A stretch of 64,000 bases of DNA from Auriscalpium vulgare. Its lineage: Eukaryota > Basidiomycota > Agaricomycetes > Russulales > Auriscalpiaceae. The position numbers and the translations under genes were made by a program. The notes below the pieces were generated by a model. That model made no database searches. It worked only from the letters and a program-made list of their open reading frames with translations, and was not told the origin of the DNA. Below, in pieces: positions 10,923 through 22,251 of the stretch (positions within the stretch are counted from its first letter, which is position 1; each line of letters starts with the position of its first letter). The DNA is taken from the NCBI GenBank assembly GCA_019915015.1, contig JAHBBC010000001.1:1798001-1862000 (forward strand), written 5' to 3'.

Positions 10923-11435
10923 CTAGGCCGCATCGGCGTTGGCTAGATAACCTGCCGGCGCACCACGCATGTGCGCGGAGGAGATGGTGCTTACGGCGCT
11001 AAACAAAATGGGCCGTGCCCACTTGACTGGCGACGCCGATGCAATGAGCGCGTCGTCGATGGGCATGCCATGCCGGTGAGCGTCGTAGATAGGCGCAGTG
11101 CCGAGCGCCGTGACGGCGCTCACGGCGAAGGAGCCCCAAGCGTATATGAAGAACGCGTTTCAGTGATGCAGCAGCGGCAAGGCTCCGCATGGCCATGCTA
11201 CAACTCACCCGCACTCTCGCGTGCTCCGAGTCCGATGCTCGAGGTACTGAGGATTGCGGGCGATAGCTGCCAGGAGATCCCTGCCCGGCACATAAGACAA
11301 TGCAACGCCAAACAGCACGTAGCAAAGAATCCGAAGAGGGTGGCGAGGCAGAACTTGAGAACGACTTGGAGGACCTCCCTGAGCGCAAGGAGGCTCAATA
11401 GTAGCTTCATTAGTACTAGAACTCAGTCTTACCAT
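10923..11435 (-). pseudogene. Possible fragment of a membrane-protein gene
   Basis: Two reverse-strand stretches look coding: one ending near 11205 with FGVALSYVPGRDLLAAIARN, and one from about 11150 with FFIYAWGSFAVSAVTALG, then a hydrophilic stretch to a stop at 10923. Both contain membrane-helix-like runs. They are in different frames, with a stop and no usable AG between them, so no intact gene can be drawn. I do not recognise the family. Confidence 0.3.
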
Positions 11436-11604
11436 ATTCTGTTCTCTGTTAGCTAGCCAGCGCTCTTCTATCTGTTCAGCTTAGTATTGAAACACTACTT
11501 TCTCATGACTCGTAGGGCCTCGAGCAGCTGCGCGTCCGCACTCGCCGTCGTGACGACGCAAGCGAGAAACAAAAAGAGTAATTCAACTTCGGGGCAGGTT
11601 TTAG

Positions 11605-11613
11605 TATATAAAG
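11605..11613 (+). promoter_or_regulatory. TATA box of the MFS transporter gene
   Basis: TATATAAAG lies about 62-70 bases before the ATG at 11675, with a CT-rich stretch between, the usual basidiomycete core-promoter layout. Confidence 0.6.
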
Positions 11614-11674
11614 TGCGGCGCTCCCACCAAGCCCTCTCATTCCCCTGCTTTTCCTGCTCTTTGCGTTGGACAAG

Positions 11675-13791
11675 ATGACGTCGCCCGAGTCGTCGATAGC
11701 ACGACCCGCCTTCCCCTCTCCCACGGTCACCATTGTCGAGCACCAGTCAGGCCATTGGCCGCGCTCACCCATTGACGAGGAGGCGGAGGATGACGAGAAG
11801 CGTATCGAGCGGTACGGAGCGGACGACCCTGCGGAACCCCAGCCAAAGGACTTACACGAAGAGATCTTGCCCGTGTCGTTCGCACTCAAGTCACCGAAGG
11901 TTGTGCCGCCAGCGCCTTTCGCATCCCAACCAGTTGACCCGAATCAAGTCACCTGGGACGGACCAGATGACCCACTGAACCCGCAGAACTGGTCGATTCG
12001 CTACAAGTGGTGGTTGACCGCAGTTCTCAGCGTCATGACTGTCAACACGTGAGGCTTCATCACATATACACCGTCGGACAGATTTTGCTCACCTGCCGCG
12101 CACACAGCACTTGTGCGTCGTCAGCGCCGTCCTCTGCGACGCTCTTCATCAAGCACGACCTGCACACCTCGACAGAGATCTCGTACCTCGTCACATCCGT
12201 TTTTCTCATAGGGTATGTGTTCGGCCCGATGTTCTGGGGACCCGGGTCCGAGTTAATCGGGCGGCGGCCCATCTTCATCGTCACCCTTGCGCTATACACG
12301 CTCTTCTACATCGGGCAGGCGCACGCGCAGAACATGACGACGCTGCTCGTGACGCGCTTTTTATCTGGCTTCTTTGGGTGCGCGCCGCTCACGAACGGCG
12401 GCGGCTTCATGGCTGATATCTGGGACCCGATCAACCGCGGCATCGCGACGACCGTTTTTGCAGCTGCCTGTTTTTTGGGGCCAGCGATTGGTCCTGTTGT
12501 TGGCGGATAGTAAGTGTTGCATTAATAATGATGCACTTCACGCTGACCGTCTGTGCTCAGCATTACCGTGAGCAGTCTCGGGTGGCGATGGGTCTTCTGG
12601 GTAATGATGCTTTTTGCCGGGGCGTGCACGGTGCTGGCATTGTTCTGCCTCCCGGAGACGTACGCGCCTGCAATCCTAGCTGCAAAAGTAAGCACGCAAA
12701 GTTTTTGTCTGAGAAGGGAATCCGGGCTCACGACTGGACGGCGCAGGCGAAGAGGCTGCGCAAGCAGGACCCGGTGGGTAACAAGGATGTGTTCGCGGAG
12801 AGCGAGCGCTTGCAGTGGTCGCTGAAGGAGCTGCTCCACCGCACAATCCTGCGACCGTTCAGGATGCTCCTCGTCGAGCCTATCCTACTCCTCATCACCA
12901 TCTACATCTCCGTCGTGTACGGCGTCCTATACGCACGTAAGCAATTACATTCTTCCCTTAGTTCGCCCGCTCACAATTCCTTCGCGTATAGTTTTTGAAG
13001 CCTTCCCCGTTATTTTCATCCGCACACACGGGCTAACCATCCCACAAGACGGCCTCACCTTCCTTGGTGTCGGCATCGGCGCGAGTATCGCGATGGTCAT
13101 CAACATTCACCTCCTACGCCCATACCCGCGCCTCATGAAGTTGTGGCGCGGCTTCCCGCCAGCAGAGATCCGCCTCTACGGTGCAATGATCGGGGCGCCC
13201 GGGCTTGTAATTGGCGCGCTTTGGCTCGGGTGGACAGGTAAATATGCGTCGGTGCACTGGTCCGCGCCTGCGGTCAGCGCGATCCTCATCGGCATGAGCG
13301 TTGTGCTTATCTTCATCTCCTTCCTGGTGAGTCGCGTTCCGCAGCGGGCTGAACCGGATGCTGACTGTGTGTGCAGACTTACGTTGTCGACACATACCTC
13401 ATGTACGCAGCCTCTGCATTTGCGGCCAACACGATGGTGCGGTCCGCCGTCGCCGCGGCGTTCCCGCTCTTCACAGTCCAGATGTTCGAGAATGTGAGTC
13501 CCGTCACTTCGTGCTCTTGGCATTGAGCTGACCTGCTACCCAGCTCGGCATCAACTGGGCTGGCACTCTTATTGCAGGAATCTCGCTACTGCTCGCGCCT
13601 ATGCCGTACTTGTTCTATAAGCACGGTGCGCGCATCCGATCCAAGAGCAAGTTCGCGCCATGCATTGTCAGTTTCTCTTTTCTCCTTGCAATCGATAGTC
13701 GGCATGCTCACCTCAGCGCATACAGGACTTGAAGATTGCAAAGGAGATTGCGCAAGAAAAAGAGGTGGCTGAATTCAAGGGCGAAGTATAG
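11675..13791 (+). CDS. Major facilitator superfamily drug/polyamine:H+ antiporter (DHA1 type)
   Basis: Eight exons (11675-12048, 12108-12509, 12561-12687, 12747-12936, 12992-13326, 13377-13493, 13544-13666, 13726-13791) give 577 residues. A long acidic cytosolic N-terminus ends in WDGPDDPLNPQNWS, the usual lead-in of fungal DHA1 transporters. Then come NTTCASSAPS in TM1, YLVTSVFLIGYVFGP in TM2, the loop motif GSELIGRRP (motif A), and GPAIGPVVGG in TM5 (motif C of antiporters). A central charged loop (residues about 300-345) splits two six-helix halves; TM7-12 follow with LFYKHGARIR near the C-terminus. It should export drugs or polyamines at the plasma membrane using the proton gradient; the substrate cannot be read from sequence. 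Frame is kept through every exon. Confidence 0.9.
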
Positions 13792-14650
13792 TCGACTGCG
13801 CCACCTCGCCGTCCTTGGTCTCGCATCTGGCCGTACCTCCGCATTGCTGTCGGAGGATCATCTTGGGAATGATGCAAAGTTGTTCAAGATTGAAACACGG
13901 CCGTGAATTTCCTCTGGGGTAGATTTGAGCACAGTGTCCTGTACCTTGGTGACTCAAGCCTAGCGCACATAATATAGACATTTTGAAGGTGTATCGCCGA
14001 TTAGGATCAAGTGGACATCTAGAACGTTGCCGTACGCGGCCCGACGTAACGCGTAACAAACTTCAAACGCAAGCCGGGCCACCCCTATGTAGCGTGACTG
14101 ACTATTCGGTCCATTCGTGTGGCAGGGGTGCTTATCTATAGAGAGTTATACAGTTGAAGACAAGATGACGGAAAACGGACTCAGCAAGACGTGACGCCGC
14201 ATTATTCTTCAGCGGTAATGGGACATATGCATCCATACAATTATTCCTCCGGCGAACAACGGCGTTTGATTGGAAGGATCTGCGATCATCGCGATGACGG
14301 CCAGCATCGAGATAGCAGTACACCAATATCTAGTCAGATTAAGTGTCCAGTGCGATTGCAGCTACGTGCATGTCTGCTTTCTGTCGCATTCTGAGGCGGA
14401 AGTGTAGAAAGTTGCTGTCAGTGTGTACGTGGGGCAGAGGGTAGGGCGAGCCGCGCCTCAGGATGCACGCCAGGCGAATCCGATCCTCTTTGCTCGCAGG
14501 GAAGACATCGGCAAATGGAGAGATTCTTCAACTTGTCTTGAACATGCCACCACACATTCGGGTGTAAACATGGTCCCAGCGATCGCCGGCAATGAGTGGA
14601 AAGATACATAAGCGTATGAGCTGTATGAAGTGCTCCTCAGTCGACGCGCC
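13792..14650. other. Intergenic
   Basis: 860 bases between the MFS gene and the next forward gene. No coding signal I would support; it should hold the terminator of the former and the promoter of the latter. Confidence 0.5.
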
Positions 14651-15526
14651 ATGGCGAACGAAATCACGACGAACCAGAAGAGTGCTCAGGTGGTGTACGA
14701 GATCGCTTACGCTCCGGCGTCGGAAGCATGCCAGCGCGATAGCAAGGCGATCGAGCCCGCGTTGCGCATTGTGCGCAGGAAGGCAGCAGCAGGGTACGGG
14801 TACGCAGGCGTTTTTCCGAAGTCGTACTCCAGCGTGACTGACACGATCCCCCGGCACAGCATTTTCTTCGGCACGGCGGATGAGGAGGAACCTATGGTAA
14901 TCGTGATCTTGGGTACGCCAGTAACGATCGTCTGTCCAGTGTCGACATGTCAACGCTCACTGTCACGATGAAGCGTGGCCGTCGCTCAAGACGCACTACT
15001 CGTTTGCGCACGACGCAGAGTATCCTGCGTTCCTCGAGCTCCTCAACCCGGCACTTGGTGGGCCCATCATTGTGAACCATGTACACTTCGTCCAGGACCC
15101 GCGCGGCGCACTCGCTGCGCCTGAGACAAAGATCGTGTGGCTGAAGCAGAAGGAGGGTGTGGCGAAGAAGGCGCTCGTGAAGGCGCTCGAAAGAATCGGG
15201 TCGTTCTTGGACGCACATGCTGGAAGGAAATGTGGTGAAGGCAAGAAACACGGAGGAAGCGTCTACGGGTCGACAGTGGAGGACCCCGAGATGTTCATCA
15301 TGATTATGGGGTGGGAGAGCGTGGAGGTGGGTTTTTACGCTTTCAACATCGGTACATGTACTGATGCGGATGGGCTGTCGGATGGCAGGAACGTACGGGA
15401 GCGGCGGAGGGCGAGGCGCTAGAAGAGATGATGGCGGAGATGGAGAAATGGGCGACTTGGAGGGTTGTCCATTTTGCGCTTAGGGAGTGCGAAGGGGAGT
15501 CGGAGGCAGCTGCCGTGCTTTGTTGA
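14651..15526 (+). CDS. Uncharacterised fungal protein, paralogue of the gene at 6733-7518
   Basis: Three exons (14651-14912, 14974-15326, 15389-15526) give 250 residues; the first intron ends in AAG, the second in CAG. Soluble, no signal peptide. Shared with the gene at 6733: an N-terminal VVYEIAY-like strand, a WPSL or WRVL turn, a mid-region VHFVQDP-like strand, the GWESVE motif and the terminal VVHFAL strand. An alternating strand-helix plan with two related halves would suit a dimeric alpha-beta barrel, but this is inference. The ATG at 14651 (MANEITT) is chosen over an in-frame ATG at 14630. Confidence 0.6.
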
Positions 15527-15953
15527 AGACCTTGAGCATCTCAGACAAGTAGTTCGTGTCGGTTCTAGAGGTCCAGGGAGTGACTGGAGGGGTTGTTTAG
15601 GCTGTGGGGGCCATGAAGAAGAAGTGGTCGGCGGCTGGTCGGCGGTTCCAGCCAGCGCCACTGCATACATACTGTACATTCGAATTACCAGCAGGCATTT
15701 GTAGCCTTTGTAGCCTTTGCATCCCCAGGACGCCTCTGCCGGCGTTGACGTAGGCTCAGCGCTCGGAGGCATGGTCGAAGGACCGAATAGGAACCCATGT
15801 GTATCATCTCGGTACATACGCACGCGCACGAATGCCAACTTCCTCAGCCTGAGATGCTGCTCTCGAAGTAACTGCCATCCAGGCTGCGCACGAACAACGC
15901 CAGCAGTGGCCCTCAGGCATCAGGCTCTGACACAACGACTGCGACGGACAGCG
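15527..15953. other. Short intergenic region
   Basis: About 430 bases. The only visible feature is an imperfect short repeat of TTTGTAGCC at 15698-15717. The frame of the next gene is open through part of it, so a longer N-terminus cannot be fully excluded. Confidence 0.4.
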
Positions 15954-17587
15954 ATGCTCAGGCGCCAGGTGACGCTGCTTGCCCTGCCGTCCCGTTCGAC
16001 CACGTATACACTCGCAACATTCCGCCCTGGCACCGCACACACAAACCCTAACCGGCGCATTCTCGCCCGGGCGCCCTACTCTTTACCCTTGCCTTTCTCC
16101 AGATCGCTCGTCACCGCCGCGGGCTCTGTTTTTGTGCATCGGACGACGGCGCGCAAGATGGCGGACGGGTCGGTGCACGCGCGACGCGTACAGCACAATG
16201 GGAATACGAAGGCGGCGACTGCGGACAAACACGACGCCCATGAACATGGCCACGACGACAAGCACTCGCATGGCATCTTTGGGCACACGCACAAGCATGG
16301 GGAGGACGGGCACGATCACGGGGGCCAGCTGATTGAGACGCTGCAAACAGGCGGTACGCTCCCCAGTGCTCCCATGCTGCGCACGATGCTCGCTGACGCT
16401 GCTCGTTTATTCGGCTCCTGTTATGCAGGCGACAGGGGCAGTCGTATCACGCTCATTGGGCTCGGCGCCAATGTGGTGCTGACGAGCGCAAAGGGCGTCG
16501 CGGGCTTGTACATGAACTCGGCTGCGCTGCTCGCCGACGCGGGACACTCCCTCAGCGGTGCGTAGCAGTCCCTTTCCAATCTCATTTCGCAACTGACATC
16601 CCTTTATTCACTCTGAAGATCTTCTCGGAGATTTCGTCGTGCTCTTCTCTTGGCGCCTCTCGCGCCGCCCGGCGAGCTCGCGATATCCCTACGGGCTCGC
16701 AAAGTTTGAGACCGCCGGCACAACCATCGTCGCGCTTCTTCTCATTGGCGGCGCGCTCGGCATCGGACTGCACGCGCTCTCGCTCTTGCTCACGGCAATC
16801 GCAGAGGTGGTCCCCGCGCTCCCGCCTGGCGTCCTGCATGACGTCCTGCAGAACGCGACGCATGCTGCCCATAACCTGCCTGTGCACGGGCACGGCCATG
16901 AGCATGTGCTCGACCCGAATGCTGCGTGGTTTGCCGCCGCGAGCGTCTTATCGAAAGAGTGGCTGTTCCGCGTGACGAAGCGCGTCGCGGACGAGGAGGG
17001 CAGCCCGGTGCTGAAGGCGAATGCCTATCATCACAGAAGCGACGCGTATTCGAGCATGGTCGCCCTGGTGGCGATCATGGGAAGCAGCTGGTTCCCGGCG
17101 CTGCCGCTGGACCCGATTGGAGGTGCGTCTCCATGGCCTATATGTGCATGTACCCTTCTTAATCACGGTATCCTCAGGGTTTCTGGTTTCTATAGTCATC
17201 CTGCAGCAGGGCCTCTCGATCTTCGGTGGCGCCTTCAAGGAGCTGACCGATGCGAGCGTTTCAACGACCACCCTCCGCAGTCTTTCCAAAGCCCTCGGTA
17301 CCCTGACATCCGCGCCTCAAACAACACCCGAGAATCATATAGCGGTGTCAGCGCCGCGGCTGCTCTATGCGCACGATCTGCGTGCACGCCGCGCGGGGTC
17401 GCAGCTGTTTGTTGACCTGACTGCAGGCGTACCGCATTCGCTCACCGTCGGACAGGTCAGCGAGTTGGAAGGGAAGATTTCGGAGGCCCTGAAAGCGGCG
17501 CGGAAGGATGTGCGGGAGGTGAGAGTGCGGTTTGAAGGCGTTGATGAGCATGCAGAGGGGGAGCACGAGCACAGTCACCAACGGTGA
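15954..17587 (+). CDS. Mitochondrial CDF metal transporter (MMT1/2-like)
   Basis: Three exons (15954-16557, 16619-17122, 17178-17587) give 505 residues; intron 1 ends in an AAG acceptor. The N-terminus (MLRRQVTLLALPSRS, Arg-rich, no acid residues) looks like a mitochondrial presequence. A His/Asp-rich loop follows (residues about 85-120, many HxH pairs). The cation-diffusion-facilitator core has SAALLADAGHSLSG with the metal-site Asp in TM2, and NAYHHRSDAYSS in TM5 with the matching HxxxD pair. A second His-rich loop (HGHGHEH) lies between TM3 and TM4, and the C-terminal domain ends in an acidic His tail. Yeast Mmt1/Mmt2 export iron from mitochondria; the substrate here is inferred from similarity of plan. 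Confidence 0.85.
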
Positions 17588-18012
17588 CGGATATTGAGAG
17601 TATAAACCGGGTGTGTACTGTATTCATCCGATATCTGACATCTTACTGTAGTAAAATAAATCTTTCGGTGACACTACTCAGTCTATGATCCAAGCGTCCT
17701 CAGTGAATCAGAGAGACTGGCGCCGGCATGAAGGCGCCTAAACTCCTCACATGGCATCTATTACCAAAAGGACTGCTGTTGTGGCGCAAGGCTCTGGTCT
17801 ACATCCTTGTAGTGCTTTTAGCCAGCAACTATCACTACTTTCAACACCTCCACGGTAGTCAGACACCATCAAGCCCGTGAGTTTGGCCATATTGCCAGTC
17901 AGCACCTTCACTGTCCGTTCTTTCTGCAGCTTCAGACACGACGAAGTGAACTGACAGTCGCTCAAAGCAATCTGCCCTCACTTTTCTATCCTAATCGTCA
18001 CCATTCAGTGCA
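17588..18012. other. Intergenic
   Basis: 425 bases between two forward genes. AATAAA-like sequence (AAAATAAATC near 17650) fits a poly(A) signal of the CDF gene. Confidence 0.4.
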
Positions 18013-18905
18013 ATGGTCTCCAACGTCGCGGTTCTGACACGCTCACAGCAAATCGTTGCAGCAAAGAAGCGGCAAAAGCGAGAGCAGGTCAAAGAGATCA
18101 CATTTGACGATGACGCACGGCGGTAAGTTGTGCGACTCGTATTCTTCCGTCTACCACCCGCTCAAATGCGTATCCAGAGAATTCTTGACGGGGTTTCATA
18201 AACGAAAGCTAGCGAAGAAGGAGGAGGGCAAGGAGAAGGCGAAGCTAAGGGAGAAAAATGAGAGACTGGAGGCCCGTCGGGAGGTGAGTAGTGTCCGAGT
18301 TCGCTGCGTTTTCATGTGCTAATGGTCGTCACCAGCAAAGGCGCATGCTTGCCGAGAAGGCCGCTGAAAACGCTGCACAAGTAGAAAAGGCATACGGAGG
18401 CACGCTGGGTACGTCGTACTCTGCTTTCGTGCTCGACTTTGGTTCACACTTCTGCGTAGCTACGGATGATGACGATTGGGCGGGCTTCGGCTCCTCGTCT
18501 AAACCGACCAGCGCACCACCCGAGGCTGAAGCTGAATTCTCGGACGAAGAGCAAATGGCGACAGTCACTGTCGTGGAGGACTTCGACCCAAGCTCCCTGA
18601 TACACGGCACGCCTCCGGACCTCAGTCAAGATGTTTCCCCCTCTGCCCCCCACCCGAACGCGAAAGGCAAGGGCCGAGCGACTCGTGATCATGAAGGTGA
18701 TGGAGCGCCGAGCTTGAAGCCCGGCGTGAAGCCTGTGAAAGCGGCCATGAAGCAGGTGAAATCGAGCGTGAAGAAGATCAAGTACGAGGGAAAGAGCGCA
18801 CGGCTGCGGGAGCAGTCGAAGCAGAGGGCACGGCGCACAGAGAAGGCTGAGCGCGCGGGCGGGAAAGCGTCTCGCAAAAAGACTGGGCAGAAGAAACGGC
18901 GGTGA
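18013..18905 (+). CDS. RRP17: Rrp17/Nop25 (nucleolar protein 12) family rRNA-processing factor
   Basis: Four exons (18013-18122, 18178-18283, 18336-18408, 18460-18905) give 244 residues. Joining exons 1 and 2 yields EITFDDDARREFLTGFHKRK, the diagnostic signature of the Rrp17/Nop25 family, followed by a long Lys/Glu/Arg helix, probably a coiled coil, up to residue about 110. The rest is acidic and disordered, with a strongly basic tail (KKTGQKKRR) suited to nucleolar targeting. Yeast Rrp17 is a 5'-3' exonuclease needed to trim 5.8S and 25S rRNA 5' ends in 60S assembly. The basic N-terminal motif and size fit the fungal family. Confidence 0.85.
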
Positions 18906-19134
18906 CCTTCGTCTCTGTGCAAACGTCAGTCAGGTACTCATAGCTGTCGAGAGTGTACGAGGCTTAGGTCTGTTAGGACGCAGCGCATCCTGCTACCGCA
19001 ACTGTAGTCGTTCCCCGACTGCAAAGCGTTCGTTATCGATGAGCTTTACATAAACGTTCGACCATATTGCAGAAGTCGATACGCTATCTGAGGGACAATT
19101 AGCTGTCGCTGCTTCCGTGCCAATTACATGCGGC

Positions 19135-21815
19135 TTAGCCGCTACCACCGCATCCCGAACCACCACCACCACCACATCCAGCGCCGCCGCCGCCACATCC
19201 AGCACCACCGCCGGATCCGCCGCCACTAGAATTGTTTCCACTAGTGCCACCATCGCCGCCGCCGCCGCCACATACTGGACCGGCCCCTGCCCTACAAACC
19301 GCGCTAACGGCACCAGCCACAGCTCCGGAACCCTACGTGTCGGAAGGAGTTAGTGTCATGTACAGTCAAAGGCCCAAAGCGATAGACTCACAGAAGAGCA
19401 ACCCGTAAACCCTCCCCAGCCGCCGGGACCAGCGTCGATAACGTTACCCTCGGCCGCGACACATTCACCCGCCCCTCCCCAGAGTAATGGCACCGGGACC
19501 AGAAATGCCGGCGGGTACTCGAAGCCTCCATGATCAGATGCTGATGCCCGATGTTGCCTGTGTCGCATTTTCTCCTCATGCGCAGAACGATGCGCCTTGT
19601 AGAAAGGCCGAGAGGGCACCGCGACGCTGTTGTGGTCGGAGGGGTGTGACGCGACGAGTAGCTGTGGCAGCTCGGGTGGTGGCACAAGCGCAGACCGTCG
19701 ATGCCGCGAGTTGGTGTGCGAGATGAGGCGGGAGAGCCTCTGGCCAATCGTGTCTCCAGGCAATGGGCAGCCGCACTGCATGTATTGGGTTTTGAAGCGA
19801 TCCTATGAAACAATGAGGTGCGGATCAATGAAGCGGGCATCGTCAGGAAGTATACGACTACACACAAGCCATGCTCGGCATGTCAGGTCAAAAGCGTTTG
19901 AGAGGTACATCTCTTCGACCTTGTCATCGCTGGGGTATTTATATCAGGATGCGACACGACAACGCGGCGGGCATGCGTACTGGTTAACGTAGCGCTCAAC
20001 GGTCTTCCTGCAGTCCGTTTGATAGCGCGGTCCGGTAAGCTGGTGCGTATGCCACACCAAGTCAATGTCAAGGGTGGGTACCAAGAATGACCCAGGCGAT
20101 GATGCCATGAGATCGAGGAACCTTCACAGAATCATTATCAGTCGCCGGCACAAGCAAGATAAGAAAGGCTTACGCGTGGTATCTGGCATTCGCATGGTGG
20201 AGCGCGAGCTCGTCGTCCGGATTCGCAAAGTAATCGACTTCGGTCCAGTGCAAATCTCGCATCTTCTTGATGAAAGACCCCTGGCGCAAGACCTTCCCAT
20301 TGCGCAAGTAGATCAGTACACGTAATGGACACTTCTCAAAGACTCACGGCTCCGACGAGTTCGACAGAGAAAAGCCGTTGATCATGATAGCATGCAAATA
20401 TCCGAGGCCCACTGAGAGACTAGGTTGACCCCTCAGTCATGGTAGAAGCGGAGGAACTCCACGGACGTCTGAAACTTCAACTTCGGCTCAACGGCTTTCT
20501 TGATGCGGCCCCAGTCCCAGCCCACATCCTCGGCCATCCCTAGTGCGCTCTTCGGCTTTGCATTCGGACCAGTGCCTGTGGGCTTGAACGGCGCAGCAGT
20601 GAGGATCTGCTCCTTGACGGCCCTGCCGATAACCTCCTGTTCAATCAAGACGTTGCTGCGAAGGGTGCCTCTAACCGAGTCATGAGAAGACCCGCACGCA
20701 CGCCGAAACAAGCGCACTTACGGAAGGTAGATACCCAAGCCGAGCGAAGCCCGTACTGTCTCTGAGTTGAGGTCCAGTGATAGGTCGGACGTGAATCGAA
20801 AGACAGCGAGCTTGTCCTTCGTAATGACAAAATCGCAGGCGGGGCATTTCACGGAAAACTTGTGCTGCGCATATCCTGTCCCGTTGCCATCAAGATAGAC
20901 TATATCATGTTAGTCTGGCGGAGCGACAGACATTTGCATGGCGTGACTCACGAGCCTTAATCGCCGTCTCACACATCGGACACTGAAGGACCTGGTGTGT
21001 CAAGATATGCGTTGCTCTCAAGTAATCGAAAGGCGTGCCAGTGTCAGCATACCATTTGGCTGTGCACGTGTCTGAAGGTGTCAGCTTGTTCATATCGCCG
21101 AGTTCTTCCTACCAAGAGCATTTAGCTCATAGAACAACGAGTGAGAAATTATGAGATAATGACCGACCAGCACTTGGAAGAAGAAATGTTTAGATAATGT
21201 TAACAGGGCATCCAACGGCATCAGCAGCTTGTGTCGGCTGCAGTCGTCGGCGAATGACCTACCGACAAAATCTATTTAATAGGGCCACGGGTGCGGCTTG
21301 CAAGAGTTACTCACCCAGGGTTGAGCATATACGAGTGCCACACCATCCAAACATCAAGGGGCGGCACAGCGTCGTGTGCGAAGTGCTTGGCATCCGTCCG
21401 TGCAAGACTAATTCTCTTCACCCAGCGTTCAAATCTGCTCGTCCAACTCAGTCAGCGCCCGTCTGATCTGTACACTGTAGTGCGCGCACCTCTCGACAGC
21501 CAACCCGACAAACCACGCCCACCTCTTCTCCGCGTCCAAGTGCAGGGCCTGCTCCGGCAGCCTGGCACTGCTACAGGTTTCGATCTGCTGCCTGAGCCGC
21601 GAAAACGCGTCTAGGAGATTGAGGTGGAGCTTGACATGTTTGACGTCTACCAGAGGCACCTGCATCTTCGTCCTGCCGATGCGAAAGATATCTGGAGAGC
21701 CGTTGCGGCTGATTGTGGTCGGTCCGCTGGTGGAGCTTCGCGCTGCATAGAACGAAGCGGCGTGGCGGTACGCAGACGGCCATGAAACGACAGGACGAGC
21801 AGCGCCGTTAGCCAT
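19135..21815 (-). CDS. Glycine-rich-domain (DUF1399/GRDP-type) protein
   Basis: Twelve exons on the reverse strand: 21815-21490, 21434-21315, 21258-21168, 21108-20952, 20899-20722, 20670-20467, 20411-20348, 20292-20174, 20121-19981, 19929-19866, 19802-19392 and 19332-19135. They sum to 690 residues in one frame. Recognisable parts: AVERFERWVK, LDVWMVWHSYMLNP (a WH motif of the family), a zinc-ribbon-like pair CPMC ... CPAC, FSVELVGAVLRQGSF, TLDIDLVWHTHQL (second WH motif), SNAFDLTCRAW and CGCPLPGDTIGQRLSRL. The C-terminus (last 70 residues) is Gly/Cys-rich. Plant GRDPs act in stress responses; the fungal role is not known. The junction at 20466-20412 has a weak donor (GTCCGT) and could be placed at 20460-20418. 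The C-terminal exons could be mistaken for a separate small gene. Confidence 0.8.
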
Positions 21816-22251
21816 GGACGTTCACTTCAGGCACTAGGGACGGGGTTGGGACGAGGATATCGACTCGCGATTATATGGAGACAGTCATAATAGGCGCCCT
21901 GGTTGGAGGCTGAGGCACAATGTAACTGCCAATCCAAGGCACGTATTGCGCTTGAAAGATGACAAGCGCAGTGAAGCAGTGTGGAAAGCAAAGGTGATCA
22001 TGACGAGCGAGCTGGGTTGCTGCCAGTGGACCGGACTCGCGGAAGAGCTGGGGACAAGCGCGCGGCCTTTCCCAGACTCCCACCGTCACTTGCTCAACAA
22101 TATGGGAGAGCTGGCCTCACAACCAACAGGCTGCAGTCCTATTATGTCCTGCGAGTGTGCACGGTGACCCACGCACCACCACTATTTTGATAGAATCGCA
22201 GAGGCCAGCCAACATCTCTGACTTCCCACTCTGTCTCTCTGCCCACGAGCC
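21816..22251. other. Divergent promoter region
   Basis: 436 bases between the starts of the reverse GRDP gene and the first hydrolase. It should carry both promoters; no clear TATAAA element is seen. Confidence 0.4.

Noticed and set aside
16639..17415. Long forward frame continuing past 17123 in the CDF gene
   Set aside because: It reads through an intron. Splicing at 17123-17177 gives the family sequence, and the read-through part is out of frame with the true C-terminal domain.
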